Positions 1 to 8,936 of a stretch of DNA of 64,000 nt are shown one piece after another (within the stretch, counting starts at the first letter, position 1; every line of letters begins with the position of its first letter). Source of the DNA: Robiginitalea myxolifaciens (GTDB taxonomy: Bacteria > Bacteroidota > Bacteroidia > Flavobacteriales > Flavobacteriaceae); NCBI RefSeq assembly GCF_900115205.1, contig NZ_FOYQ01000001.1:585240-649239 (forward strand). The letters run 5' to 3'. A program made the position numbers and the translations under genes. The notes under the pieces are model-generated. The model was given only the letters and a program-made list of their open reading frames with translations. It had not been told where the DNA came from and ran no database searches.

Positions 1-184
1 CGTCGCGATCGATGTAGACGTATTCCTCCCGAGACGTGGTAACGTCGATAAATGGGGGTGCAAACTCCATAAGCGGATCGATATTCCGGTAGAGTTCTTC
101 AATGTTCTTTCCCTTTACAGGAGGAATAACCTCAAAGGAAAAAAGGGTGCCATCGGACTTGGCGATATGTTCTGTTACTTTCAT
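1..184 (-). CDS. metF: Methylenetetrahydrofolate reductase, N-terminal part (runs off the window)
   Basis: Reading the minus strand from the ATG at 184 gives 61 codons that continue past base 1. The product opens [19 protein letters not shown] and continues with a proline pair and a lysine-rich stretch, the N-terminal strand of MetF (5,10-methylene-THF to 5-methyl-THF, FAD/NADH enzyme). It supplies the methyl group used by the adjacent methionine synthase. Its ATG overlaps the stop of metH by four bases (ATGA), so it is the last visible gene of the operon that begins behind the SAM riboswitch near 4.1 kb. Only the first fifth of the protein is present, so the active site is not visible. The identification rests on the N-terminus and the operon context. 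Confidence 0.85.
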   Translation of the reverse strand, partial: MKVTEHIAKSDGTLFSFEVIPPVKGKNIEELYRNIDPLMEFAPPFIDVTTSREEYVYIDRD

Positions 185-2862
185 TGTTCTGCCAGATTTG
201 GACGCAGCCATTTTTCGGCCACCTCCCGGGGAATTTCTTTACGCTGGGCGAAGTCGGTTACCTGATCAGGAAGGATCTTGCCCAAACCAAAATAACGGGC
301 CTCTTCGTGGGCAAAATAGTAACCGCTCACACTGGCGGCCGGCCACATGGCCAGGCTCTCTGTCAGGCGGACACCTATCCGCTTCTCAACCTCCAGTAAT
401 TCCCATATTGTTTCCTTCTCCAGGTGGTCGGGACATGCCGGATAACCCGGGGCTGGTCGGATCCCGCGATAGGCTTCCCGGATCAGGGCATCGTTGTCAA
501 AGGTCTCGTTTGGAGCATACCCCCAGTGACGTACCCGTACTTCACGATGCAGGTATTCCGCAAAAGCTTCTGCCAGGCGGTCGGCCAGCGCCTTTACCAT
601 AATGCTGTTATAATCGTCCCCGGCCTGCTCATAGGCCAGGGCTAACGCTTCGCATCCGAGGCCCGCTGTTACGCAAAAACAGCCAACATAGTCCTGCACC
701 CCAGCTTCCGGTGGCGCGATATAGTCGGCTAATGCGCGATGTGGAACCCCTTGCTTTTTATGAGCTTGTTGTCGAAGCGTACGGAATACGAAGTCTTCTC
801 CTTCCGGGGTTTGCAAGGCAATGTCATCGGCTCCCTGGCGTACTGCAGGAAACAAACCAAAAACTGCCTTGGCTTGCAATTGTCCTTCCCGGATTAGCTT
901 CTTGAGTAATTTGCGGGCATCCTCATACAACTGGGTGGCTTGCTGCCCCACCACCTTGTCCTTGAGGATATCCGGAAACCTGCCATGCAGATCCCAAGTC
1001 CTGAAAAAAGGCGTCCAGTCGATATAGGGTTCCAGCGTTCGGAGGTTCATCGCTTCAATGGTATTGACGCCCAAGGTCCTGGGAATTGTAATCCCGTCTG
1101 GGGTAAACTCCAGCTTCAGGGCGTTGGCTCTGGCTTCCTCCAGGCTGTTGTACTGCTTCTCCTTACCGCGGGATAGAAATTTTTCACGGAAACTCTCATA
1201 ATCGAGCTTGATCCCTGCCTTGTAATCCTGGCTTCTTTCTTTCTGCAGCAGATCTCCTACCACGGTAACCGCGCGACTCGCATCATTGACATGAACCACT
1301 GCTGCACTGTATGCCGGGTCGATCTTTACCGCGGTATGTGCCCGGCTGGTAGTTGCCCCACCGATAAGCAGAGGCACCCGGAAGTTTTCCCGCTCCATTT
1401 CCCGGGCCAGGTATACCATCTCATCCAGGGAAGGGGTTATGAGTCCGCTAAGGCCAATAATATCGACCTCCTCTTCCCGGGCAACCTGAAGGATCCGCTC
1501 CGGGGGAACCATCACCCCCAAATCGATGATCTCATAATTGTTGCAGGCCAGGACCACGCTTACGATATTTTTACCGATATCGTGGACATCTCCTTTGACG
1601 GTAGCCATCAGGATACGTCCTGCCGATTGGCGGGATCCCTTGTCTTTCTCGGCTTCGATATACGGGGTGAGATAGGCCACTGCTTTTTTCATGACCCGGG
1701 CCGATTTTACCACCTGGGGTAAAAACATTTTCCCGGATCCGAACAGGTCTCCCACCACATTCATCCCGGTCATCAGCGGGCCTTCAATTACCTCAATGGG
1801 AGCGGCACTCGCAAGCCGCGCCTCCTCCACATCTTCCTCGATATATTGATCAATGCCTTTGACCAGCGCGCGGGTTATCCGATCCTGCAGGGGTTCCTCC
1901 CGCCAGCTCAGGTCGGTACTGCGTTCCTTTTCCCGGCCTTCCACGGTTTCTGCAAAAGCGAGCAAGCGCTCCGTGGCATCTTCCCTGCGATCGAGCAAGA
2001 CATCCTCTACATGTTCCAACAGGTCGTTCGGGATATCGTCGTAGACTTCAAGGAGCCCAGGGTTTACAATACCCATATTCATCCCGGCTTTAATCGCGTG
2101 ATAGAGGAAGGCGGAATGCATGGCTTCCCGAACGGCATTGTTCCCGCGAAAACTAAAGGAAATGTTACTCACTCCCCCGCTGACACTGGCATGGGGCAGG
2201 TTTTGGCGCACCCACCGCGTGGCTTCGATAAAGTCAACCGCATTGCGCCGATGCTCTTCCATCCCGGTGGCAACCGGAAAAATATTCAGGTCAAAGATCA
2301 AATCCTCCGGAGGAAAGCCAATGCGTTCGGTAAGGAGCTTATAGGACCTTTCGGCAATTTCAATCCGGCGCTCATAGGAATCGGCCTGTCCGGTTTCGTC
2401 AAAAGCCATAATGATAACCGCTGCTCCATATTGCCGGATCTTACGGGCCTGATAGAGGAATTCTTCCTCTCCTTCTTTCAGGCTAATCGAATTCACCACG
2501 CATTTCCCCTGAACCACTTGAAGCCCGGCTTCGAGAATTTCCCACTTGGAACTGTCTATCATAATCGGCAGGCGGGCAATATCCGGCTCGGCCATCATCA
2601 GGTTCAGGAAAGTAACCATTGCCTCCTTCCCGTCGATCAGGCCGTCGTCCATATTGACGTCGAGGATCTGCGCCCCGCCTTCGACCTGGTCCCTGGCAAT
2701 TTCCAGGGCCTCCCCGTAATTCCCTTCCTTCACCAGGCGCAGGAAACGTCGGGATCCGGCCACATTGGTGCGCTCCCCCACGTTGATGAAATTGCTCTCG
2801 GGGGTAATTACCAGCGGTTCAAGTCCGGAAAGTTTCAAGTATCTCGGTGCTGTTTCACTCAC
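181..2862 (-). CDS. metH: Cobalamin-dependent methionine synthase, folate/B12/activation part
   Basis: 893-residue protein carrying everything of MetH except the homocysteine domain. A pterin-binding domain (about 20-300, with [14 protein letters not shown] near 27-40) binds methyl-THF. The cobalamin cap and Rossmann domains follow (about 320-550); DVHDIG at 425-430 supplies the His that ligates cobalt. The SAM-dependent reactivation domain occupies about 560-893 ([15 protein letters not shown]). The first gene of the pair, encoding the homocysteine/zinc domain, lies directly upstream and overlaps by four bases, so the two products must assemble into one enzyme. The two-gene form is known in Bacteroidetes. 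Transcription is expected to start before the SAM-I riboswitch at 3993-4128; no cobalamin riboswitch was seen. Confidence 0.95.
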   Translation of the reverse strand: MSETAPRYLKLSGLEPLVITPESNFINVGERTNVAGSRRFLRLVKEGNYGEALEIARDQVEGGAQILDVNMDDGLIDGKEAMVTFLNLMMAEPDIARLPIMIDSSKWEILEAGLQVVQGKCVVNSISLKEGEEEFLYQARKIRQYGAAVIIMAFDETGQADSYERRIEIAERSYKLLTERIGFPPEDLIFDLNIFPVATGMEEHRRNAVDFIEATRWVRQNLPHASVSGGVSNISFSFRGNNAVREAMHSAFLYHAIKAGMNMGIVNPGLLEVYDDIPNDLLEHVEDVLLDRREDATERLLAFAETVEGREKERSTDLSWREEPLQDRITRALVKGIDQYIEEDVEEARLASAAPIEVIEGPLMTGMNVVGDLFGSGKMFLPQVVKSARVMKKAVAYLTPYIEAEKDKGSRQSAGRILMATVKGDVHDIGKNIVSVVLACNNYEIIDLGVMVPPERILQVAREEEVDIIGLSGLITPSLDEMVYLAREMERENFRVPLLIGGATTSRAHTAVKIDPAYSAAVVHVNDASRAVTVVGDLLQKERSQDYKAGIKLDYESFREKFLSRGKEKQYNSLEEARANALKLEFTPDGITIPRTLGVNTIEAMNLRTLEPYIDWTPFFRTWDLHGRFPDILKDKVVGQQATQLYEDARKLLKKLIREGQLQAKAVFGLFPAVRQGADDIALQTPEGEDFVFRTLRQQAHKKQGVPHRALADYIAPPEAGVQDYVGCFCVTAGLGCEALALAYEQAGDDYNSIMVKALADRLAEAFAEYLHREVRVRHWGYAPNETFDNDALIREAYRGIRPAPGYPACPDHLEKETIWELLEVEKRIGVRLTESLAMWPAASVSGYYFAHEEARYFGLGKILPDQVTDFAQRKEIPREVAEKWLRPNLAEQ

Positions 2863-3884
2863 GGGGTAGTCAGGGTATTCGCTTGGGAAGTACTCGCGTA
2901 TTCCCGGGGTTTATATGATTGTACCAGTTCCGCGATGGCGCGAATATGCTCCGGGGTAGTTCCACAACATCCCCCGATAATATTGACCAACCCCAACTCC
3001 AGGTATTCCCGGATTTGACCAGCCATGGCTTCAGGCCCTTGATCATAGGCGCCAAAGGCGTTGGGTAAACCAGCATTCGGATGGGCGCTGATGGCCATGG
3101 TGGCGTTATTTGCCAGCACCTTAAGGTAAGGTGTAAGCTGGCTAGCTCCCAGGGCACAGTTAAGTCCAACAGATAACAGCGGCATATGGCTGATCGAGAT
3201 CAAGAAGGCTTCCGGGGTTTGACCCGAAAGTGTTCGACCCGAAGCATCCGTAATGGTGCCACTAACCATGATAGGAATTTCACGACCGGTGTCTTCCCGA
3301 AGCTCCTGCAGCGCAAAGAGGGCCGCTTTGGCATTGAGCGTATCAAAAATGGTTTCCACCAGGAATAAATCTACCCCGCCTTCCAGCAATCCTTCGGCCT
3401 GTTCCCGGTAGGCCTCCCGCAATTGATCGAAAGTAATTGCGCGATATCCGGGGTCATTGACGTCGGGAGACATGCTGGCTGTTTTATTCGTAGGCCCGAT
3501 ACTTCCGGCAACAAAGCGCGGCTTTTCCGGAGTCTTCGCTGTATACTCACGGGCAGCTTCCCCGGCAATACGGGCAGCTTCCCGATTGATTTCCCGTACC
3601 AGCGCTTCCATGCCGTAATCGGCCATCCCTACGGATGTAGCCGAAAAGGTGTTGGTTTCTATAATATCCGCCCCGGCCTCCAGGTAGGCCCGATGGACTT
3701 CGGCCAGGGCTTCTGGCTGGGTAATGGAAAGTAAGTCGTTATTCCCCGCCAGGGAGGATTCCCAGTCTGCAAATCGCTTGCCCCGGAAGTCTTCCTCCTG
3801 GAATTTATAGGCCTGTAACATCGTGCCCATTGCCCCATCCAGGACAAGGATACGCTGTTCGAGTTCTTTGAATAAATCTGCCAT
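2859..3884 (-). CDS. metH1: Methionine synthase homocysteine-binding subunit (split MetH N-terminal domain)
   Basis: 341-residue homocysteine S-methyltransferase (Hcy) domain, a TIM barrel that binds zinc and activates homocysteine thiolate. The zinc ligands are visible: a Cys in GLNCALGAS (about residue 240) and the Cys pair in [11 protein letters not shown] (306-307). The N-terminus has the usual [10 protein letters not shown] motif. The length matches MetH residues 1-340, and the partner gene downstream supplies the folate, B12 and activation domains; their coding regions overlap by four bases, which suggests translational coupling. The gene is the first after the SAM-I riboswitch, about 110 bases from its 3' edge, so methionine synthase output should fall when SAM is plentiful. 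A stand-alone MmuM/BHMT enzyme is the alternative, but the partner gene makes split MetH much more likely. Confidence 0.92.
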   Translation of the reverse strand: MADLFKELEQRILVLDGAMGTMLQAYKFQEEDFRGKRFADWESSLAGNNDLLSITQPEALAEVHRAYLEAGADIIETNTFSATSVGMADYGMEALVREINREAARIAGEAAREYTAKTPEKPRFVAGSIGPTNKTASMSPDVNDPGYRAITFDQLREAYREQAEGLLEGGVDLFLVETIFDTLNAKAALFALQELREDTGREIPIMVSGTITDASGRTLSGQTPEAFLISISHMPLLSVGLNCALGASQLTPYLKVLANNATMAISAHPNAGLPNAFGAYDQGPEAMAGQIREYLELGLVNIIGGCCGTTPEHIRAIAELVQSYKPREYASTSQANTLTTP

Positions 3885-3992
3885 GTTTTACTGCATATAT
3901 TCATCAGCTGCCCCGGGCATTCATAAATAGAGCCGGGAATCAGCATGGTAAACGGTTACGAGAAAGTTGCAGGAATGCCTGTAAAGGCGGGT

Positions 3993-4128
3993 GTTATCTG
4001 CCCTGAGCTAGTAAATTCCCGCCGGGAACTGCATGGCAACAGGATAGAATGTAGCACCTTCTTGGCCGGGACGGCGCAAGGGTTGCTAAGGCTTCACCGG
4101 GTCTATTCCCTCCACCTTTCTCGATAAC
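3993..4128 (-). promoter_or_regulatory. SAM-I (S-box) riboswitch controlling metH1-metH-metF
   Basis: The minus strand shows the S-box core: P1 GTTATC (4128-4123) pairs with GATAAC (3998-3993). Between them lie GAGAAAGGTGGAGGGA, then GACCCGGTGAAGCC and TAGCAACC, and later AAGGTGCTACATTC, which are the conserved SAM-I segments in the right order. No strong terminator follows, so control is probably by start-site access or another mechanism. A second copy with nearly the same core precedes the metX-thrA fusion. Confidence 0.95.
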
Positions 4129-4162
4129 TGTATCACATTGTAGATGAACTGAGGACAAAGAA

Positions 4163-4198
4163 AAGGCAAGCCCGGCTTAAAACCAAGACCTGCCTTTG
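4163..4198 (-). terminator. Probable terminator of the sulfite-reduction operon
   Basis: On the minus strand AAAGGCA (4198-4192) pairs with TGCCTTT, with further G-C and G-U pairs extending the stem to about 12 bp; a short T-rich tail (TTTTCTTTG) follows. It lies after the ferredoxin reductase stop and before the riboswitch, and would separate the two operons. The tail is weak. Confidence 0.55.
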
Positions 4199-4249
4199 AT
4201 TTTTACGATACCCAAATGGCTTTCGGGTCAAGGGAAACGAATTCCGGGG

Positions 4250-5311
4250 TCAGTCCAAAGTTTGAACCACCTCTTTCTTCGCCTCTTTCTTGGTTCCGTC
4301 AAATCCCGATACGCCCCCCACGGTAGTATATTTCATCAGGTACCGCTTGTCCGGGTGAATCCGGGCATAGGCACTCTGCATCATAACAGCCGCTTCGTGA
4401 AAACCGGATAAGATGAGCTTGAGTTTCCCGGGATAGGTATTGACATCGCCAATAGCGTATACGCCGGGGATGTTCGTTTGGTAATCATAGGCGTTATTCA
4501 CGCGGATGGCATTCTTTTCAATTTCCAGCCCCCAATTCCCCATAGGACCCAGTTTAGGCGAAAGCCCGAAAAGGGGTATAAATGCATCTGTTTCGAGATA
4601 AATTGGCTCCTGAGTGGAGTCATTCGGGGTAAGCTGGACGGCACGTAATTCCCGCTCTCCTATCAGACCCGTAACCTGGGCTTCAGTATACATTTTGATC
4701 TTTCCGGCGCGGGCCAGTTCCCGGGCTTTTTCCACAGAGTCCAGGGCACCCCGGAATTCCCTTCTCCGGTGTACCAGGCTCAGTTCTGAGGCCAGTTCGC
4801 TTAAATGGATGGCCCAGTCCAGGGCAGAATCTCCACCTCCGGCCAGGACCACCTTTTTGTCGCGATAAATTTCCGGGTCCTTAATCATGTAGGACACGCC
4901 CCGGCCTTCATAAAGTTCCAGATCGGCCAGGTCGGGTTTTCGGGGTTCGAAAGATCCCAAGCCGCCGGCAATCACAACAACAGGTGCCCGGTGCAGAGTC
5001 CCTGAACTACTGCGTACCAGGAACTGACCTTCACTGTCTTTTTCCAGGGTTTCGGCCCGTTCTCCCAGGGTGAAGCCAGGGCAAAATGGCCGGATTTGCT
5101 CCATGAGCTTATCGATCAGGTCCCCGGCGAGTATCTCCGGATAGGCCGGAATATCATAAATGGGCTTTTTGGGATAGATCTCCGAACATTGCCCGCCTGG
5201 CTGCGGCAAGGCGTCGATCAGGTGGCACTTTAATTTGAGTAATCCTGCTTCAAAAACAGTAAAAAGGCCGGTAGGACCGGCTCCGATAATAAGGATATCC
5301 GTTTGGATCAT
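4250..5311 (-). CDS. Ferredoxin-NADP reductase, thioredoxin-reductase-like type
   Basis: 353-residue FAD/NAD(P) flavoprotein. The FAD-binding motif IIGAGPTGLFTVFEAG is at the N-terminus, a second GxGxxA-type NADP site (VVLAGGGDSALDWAI) is in the middle, and the FAD-closing motif YAIGDVNTYPGKLKLI is near 290-310. It lacks the CxxC of thioredoxin reductase, and the C-terminal TTVGGVSGFDG stretch is typical of the YumC-type ferredoxin-NADP reductases. It is the last gene of the cysH-sir-cobA-cysG run, 44 bases after the siroheme gene, so it probably regenerates reduced ferredoxin for the ferredoxin-type sulfite reductase. The ferredoxin itself is not in the window. Confidence 0.88.
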   Translation of the reverse strand: MIQTDILIIGAGPTGLFTVFEAGLLKLKCHLIDALPQPGGQCSEIYPKKPIYDIPAYPEILAGDLIDKLMEQIRPFCPGFTLGERAETLEKDSEGQFLVRSSSGTLHRAPVVVIAGGLGSFEPRKPDLADLELYEGRGVSYMIKDPEIYRDKKVVLAGGGDSALDWAIHLSELASELSLVHRRREFRGALDSVEKARELARAGKIKMYTEAQVTGLIGERELRAVQLTPNDSTQEPIYLETDAFIPLFGLSPKLGPMGNWGLEIEKNAIRVNNAYDYQTNIPGVYAIGDVNTYPGKLKLILSGFHEAAVMMQSAYARIHPDKRYLMKYTTVGGVSGFDGTKKEAKKEVVQTLD

Positions 5312-5355
5312 GAGATTATAGATTTGTAGGATTCACATTGAAATTTCAATGCGCT

Positions 5356-5964
5356 TTAGACTTTGGAATTTGTTGGCTGGAATTTGCTTTTGCTTTGCAA
5401 AAGCTTCCGGGTAGCCCTGTTCATTAGTTTTACTTTGGTTTCAAAATCGGCCCTCAGGGTATCGCGGTAATCATTGAGGTAGGTAACCATTTCGCTCAAA
5501 CCCTCGGGAAGGACTTCTTCGAGTAATTGTCTCAGGCGTTTGGCGGTCGTAGGTGACTGCCCGTTGGTACTGATAGCGATTTTTACATGTCCCTTGTTTA
5601 CAATTCCTCCCATATAGAAGTCGCATAGTGGCGGGTTATCGGCTACGTTGACCAGTATCTGTCGCTTCCGGCATTCCCGGTAAACCCAGGCGTTAACCTC
5701 GGGGCGGTCCGTAGTTGCGATGACCATATGCCGGCCATCTAAGTGCCAGGTGGCCACTTTGGCATGGATCAACTCTGCTCCATAGCGCTCGGCCAGTTCC
5801 CGCGTGCGATTTCGAAATAGCGGAGCAACCAGGCTCACCCGGGCATCCGGACTGGATTTGGTCAGGAAATGCAGCTTTTCTTCAGCAACATTCCCACCTC
5901 CGACAATCAGGATATCGAGAACACTGCTTTTGAGAAAAATGGGATATAAGGTATTGCGTTGCAT
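5356..5964 (-). CDS. Precorrin-2 dehydrogenase / sirohydrochlorin ferrochelatase (CysG N-domain)
   Basis: 202-residue stand-alone equivalent of the N-terminal part of CysG (Met8p/SirC family). It oxidises precorrin-2 with NAD+ and probably inserts Fe2+ to make siroheme. The N-terminal Rossmann segment reads LDILIVGGGNVAEEK, followed by ATTDRPEVNAWVYREC and NVADNPPLCDFYMGG, all characteristic of the family. The preceding gene supplies the methyltransferase half, so the two genes replace a fused CysG. It lies 10 bases after cobA and 44 before the ferredoxin reductase. Siroheme is the cofactor of the sulfite reductase encoded two genes upstream. Whether this protein also performs the chelatase step cannot be read directly. 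Confidence 0.9.
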   Translation of the reverse strand: MQRNTLYPIFLKSSVLDILIVGGGNVAEEKLHFLTKSSPDARVSLVAPLFRNRTRELAERYGAELIHAKVATWHLDGRHMVIATTDRPEVNAWVYRECRKRQILVNVADNPPLCDFYMGGIVNKGHVKIAISTNGQSPTTAKRLRQLLEEVLPEGLSEMVTYLNDYRDTLRADFETKVKLMNRATRKLLQSKSKFQPTNSKV

Positions 5965-5974
5965 AACTGTTCGA

Positions 5975-6742
5975 TTAAATCTGTACGGGTTGCGGTACTC
6001 TAGCTAACTCCCGGGCGTATTCCGGCAACCCATACCGTACAACTTCCCCGATAACAATGACAGCTGGGTTGCCCAACCCCTGCTCAGCTACTTTGGCAGC
6101 GATGTCTGTTACCGTTCCGAATGCCCTGCGGGCCCTTTTGGTTGTTCCTTCCTGTAGTACGGCTACAGGCATGGCCGACTTTCCAGCTGCCTGGAAACAG
6201 GCCATAATCTTTTGCAGTTTGGACATGCCCATCAAAATCACCACGGTTGCGCTGGATTGCGCAGCCAGAGCCACGTCGCGACTCAATTTGTGTTCCTTGG
6301 TGGTGCCAGTTACCACCCAAAAACTCTCACTGATTCCTCTTTGGGTCAGGGGAATATTTTCACTGGCCGGCACGGCAAGACTCGAGCTTATCCCGGGGAT
6401 TACACGCACTTCCATACCCGCGGCAGCGGCCAACACCATTTCCTCTCCCCCGCGTCCAAATACAAAGGGATCTCCCCCCTTAAGACGTACCACATGCTTT
6501 CCCTGGGCTCCGCGTTGCAAAATGAGATCGTTGATCTGCTCCTGGAGGTAGGAGGCACATCCTTTGCGCTTCCCCACGTAAATGTGTTCGGCCTGGGGGG
6601 CATACTGCAATAATTGGTCACTGGCCAGCGCATCATAGAGCACGACATCGGCTTCCCCCAGCAGGCGAACGCCTTTGAGCGTAATCAATTCGGGATCCCC
6701 CGGTCCGGCCCCGATAAGGCTTAAAATTCCCGGCTTATGCAT
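5975..6742 (-). CDS. cobA: Uroporphyrinogen-III C-methyltransferase
   Basis: 255-residue SUMT. It transfers two methyl groups from SAM to uroporphyrinogen III to give precorrin-2, the branch point to siroheme. Family motifs are VGAGPGDPELITLKG in its local form (IGAGPGDPELITLKG, about 10-24), VVRLKGGDPFVFGRGGEE (about 83-100) and the VIPGISSSLAVPA segment. The start overlaps the end of the sulfite reductase by eight bases and the next gene follows after 10 bases, so the three are co-transcribed. The length is that of a single SUMT domain with no uroporphyrinogen synthase fusion. Because it consumes SAM, it links the siroheme supply to the same pool the two riboswitches sense. Confidence 0.95.
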   Translation of the reverse strand: MHKPGILSLIGAGPGDPELITLKGVRLLGEADVVLYDALASDQLLQYAPQAEHIYVGKRKGCASYLQEQINDLILQRGAQGKHVVRLKGGDPFVFGRGGEEMVLAAAAGMEVRVIPGISSSLAVPASENIPLTQRGISESFWVVTGTTKEHKLSRDVALAAQSSATVVILMGMSKLQKIMACFQAAGKSAMPVAVLQEGTTKRARRAFGTVTDIAAKVAEQGLGNPAVIVIGEVVRYGLPEYARELARVPQPVQI

Positions 6743-8861
6743 GACTCAATTGCTTTTCGCGAAATAATTCCGCGCGTTCGATAAAATTTCCAGCCTGATT
6801 CCGGTACCGTCGGGCAAATTCTGAATCCGGTGCGGCCTGATTCATGGCGAGCACCTCCTCCTTTAAGCTCGTTATTCCAAAGTCAGGGAGGTAATTCGCC
6901 AAATGGGTATCGAATAATTCGAGAATTCCAGAATGGGTGTTGGTATTAACCTCCTCCGCGGTTAGCAAGGCTTTGGCCGTATTGATCTGGGCGCTGTAGG
7001 CATAGTAAATCGCCGCAGCGTACCGTTCCTCGGCAAGTGCCTTATCGGCTGCTTCCAACTTTTCCTTGCCTTCCAGCATCAGAGTGGCCACTAAATCAAT
7101 GATGGCCCCAGCGCACTCCCCGACCCCAATGGCTTTCTCATAGCGAGTCGTACTTCCCCAATCGATAAAATCAGCATCTCCAAGATTGGTGACATCGGTA
7201 AGCGGACGCAAGAACTCATAAAAATACTGTTGCCCTTGCTCCGCATAATACGCATCGTACCGTTTTCCCCCTCCATTTGCCAGATAATCCTCAAGGATCA
7301 ATCGAAGGGCCTGAGGGCCTCGTTTTGAAGGGATTTTAACCACTTTATCGGCAAAACGGCCATTGCCTTCCCCGGCGTTTCCACCCCCAAGCAATACCTG
7401 GAGGGCAGGGGCCACGCGCTTATCCGGAGTACGTACGGACATCCCCTGAAACCCAATATGGGCGATTGTGTGTTGACCGCAGGCATTCATACAGCCGCTG
7501 ATCTTGATTACCAGATCGGGAGCGGCCAGTAAAAGGGGATATTCTTCAGCAATGATACGCTCCAGTTCCGCGGCGATGCCGGTACTACTGGCTATCCCGA
7601 GGTTACAGGTATCGGTACCCGGGCAGGCCGTGATGTCGGCCGCCGAATTATACCCGGGATCGGCCAGGCCAATGCGTTGCAATGCAGCATAGACCGCGGG
7701 TATCCATTCCTCCCGGATAAATGGGATCAGGATATTCTGTCTCAGGCTAAGGCGAACTTCTCCCGCGCCATATGTTTCGATGATATCGGATAGTTGCCGC
7801 GCCTGATCCGTGGTAAAGTTTCCTAGAAAAACCCGGATTCCTACTGCCTTGAATCCCGGTTGTTTTTGCGTTATTACATTGGTACTTTGCCACAAATCAT
7901 ACGCCTGTGCGGCATCCGTTTCCTGTAACTGCAGTTTTACCGCTTTCAATTGGCTTTCGAGGTCTTCTGGAGCACTAGTAACCGGTTGCGTAGCGGGATA
8001 AGACTCATGGGGAATTTCAAAAATGGGATTGGGAAGGGACGGAGCCACCTTGGCTAGTTCCTCCCGGAATGCTTCCACCCCCAGATCCCGAACCAAATAC
8101 TTGAGTCGGGCTTTTGCGCGACTTTTGCGCTCGCCAAAGCGATCAAACACGCGTACAACTGCTTCCATCAGGGGAATAATTCGGTTTTCCGGTAGGAAAC
8201 TGTACAACAAATCGGCATGTCGGGGTTGGGCTCCCAGTCCGCCACCAATCATGACCTGGAAGCCGCGTACCCCAGCCTGAAGCTTTGCAATAAAACCCAG
8301 GTCATGCATAAACGACAAACCGGTATCGGAGCGACCGGCTGAAAAACTCACTTTGAATTTTCGCCCCATTTCCTGTCCGATGGGATTTCGCAGGAAATAC
8401 TCAAAAACGGCCTGGGCGTATGGACTTACGTCGAAGGGCTCCTCCGGGTCAATCCCCGCTGTTTCACTGGCCGTTACGTTGCGGACCGTATTGCCACAGG
8501 CTTCACGCAGGGTAACTTCATCGCGTTCCAGCTCGGCCCAAAGTTCGGGGGTGCGATCCAGATCAACATAGTGGATTTGTATGTCCTGCCGGGTAGTGAT
8601 ATGTAATGTACCCGAGGAATAGGTATCGCTTACCTCGGCAATACGACGCAATTGACGGGCACTTACCTTTCCATAGGGCAGTTTTATGCGAATCATTTGC
8701 ACCCCGGCCTGTCGCTGGCCGTAGACTCCACGAGCCAAACGCAGGCTTCGAAACTTTTCTTCGTCTAACGCGCCATTCTTAAACTGGTGAATGCGAGCTT
8801 CGAGCTCCAGAATATCCTGCTCCACCACCGGGTTCTCCAACTCCGTTCTAAAACTCTTCAT
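6735..8861 (-). CDS. sir: Ferredoxin-type sulfite (nitrite) reductase with C-terminal HEPN-like domain
   Basis: 708-residue protein. Residues 1-560 are a siroheme/[4Fe-4S] reductase with two ferredoxin-like and two siroheme domains; the cluster ligands are Cys413 and Cys419 (C-x5-C in TACPGTDTCN) and Cys457 and Cys461 (C-x3-C in SGCMNACGQH). It should carry out the six-electron reduction of sulfite to sulfide. Residues about 570-708 are an extra helical domain resembling HEPN (segment AAIYYAYSAQINTAKALL and a conserved helix ending in LF near 650); this extension is seen in flavobacterial homologues but its role is unknown. A nitrite reductase is the alternative, but cysH upstream and siroheme and methionine genes around it favour sulfite. 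A candidate operator lies 10-26 bases before the ATG. Confidence 0.9.
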   Translation of the reverse strand: MKSFRTELENPVVEQDILELEARIHQFKNGALDEEKFRSLRLARGVYGQRQAGVQMIRIKLPYGKVSARQLRRIAEVSDTYSSGTLHITTRQDIQIHYVDLDRTPELWAELERDEVTLREACGNTVRNVTASETAGIDPEEPFDVSPYAQAVFEYFLRNPIGQEMGRKFKVSFSAGRSDTGLSFMHDLGFIAKLQAGVRGFQVMIGGGLGAQPRHADLLYSFLPENRIIPLMEAVVRVFDRFGERKSRAKARLKYLVRDLGVEAFREELAKVAPSLPNPIFEIPHESYPATQPVTSAPEDLESQLKAVKLQLQETDAAQAYDLWQSTNVITQKQPGFKAVGIRVFLGNFTTDQARQLSDIIETYGAGEVRLSLRQNILIPFIREEWIPAVYAALQRIGLADPGYNSAADITACPGTDTCNLGIASSTGIAAELERIIAEEYPLLLAAPDLVIKISGCMNACGQHTIAHIGFQGMSVRTPDKRVAPALQVLLGGGNAGEGNGRFADKVVKIPSKRGPQALRLILEDYLANGGGKRYDAYYAEQGQQYFYEFLRPLTDVTNLGDADFIDWGSTTRYEKAIGVGECAGAIIDLVATLMLEGKEKLEAADKALAEERYAAAIYYAYSAQINTAKALLTAEEVNTNTHSGILELFDTHLANYLPDFGITSLKEEVLAMNQAAPDSEFARRYRNQAGNFIERAELFREKQLSHA

Positions 8862-8870
8862 TATATTATT

Positions 8871-8887
8871 CCTATAGATTAACTAGA
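8871..8887. promoter_or_regulatory. Candidate Rrf2 operator, copy A (before sir)
   Basis: CCTATAGATTAACTAGA, a CTA-N9-TAG dyad in the 75-base gap between cysH and sir. It matches copies B (9575) and C (9655) at most positions. The function as an operator is inferred from repetition and position near the Rrf2 gene. Confidence 0.5.
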
Positions 8888-8936
8888 TATATTTACAGCA
8901 AATGCTGTCTACCTACTTTGAAGGTTGTACTAATTC

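Larger units (their letters stand above)
3885..4249. other. 365-base gene-free stretch between metH1 and the ferredoxin reductase
   Basis: This is the only gene-free stretch over 300 bases. On the minus strand it holds, in order, a terminator-like hairpin after the reductase gene, a weak -7 box (TTTCTTTG, 7 of 8 to TAnnTTTG, around 4156-4163), the SAM-I riboswitch and about 110 bases of leader before metH1. The leader contains a short hairpin (GCCT-TTAC-AGGC) just after the aptamer. No coding potential was seen. Confidence 0.8.

Noticed and set aside
1846-3018. 390-codon open frame on the + strand opposite metH
   Set aside because: It mirrors the conserved MetH domains on the other strand, has no recognisable domain and crosses two real genes; a shadow of GC-rich codon use.
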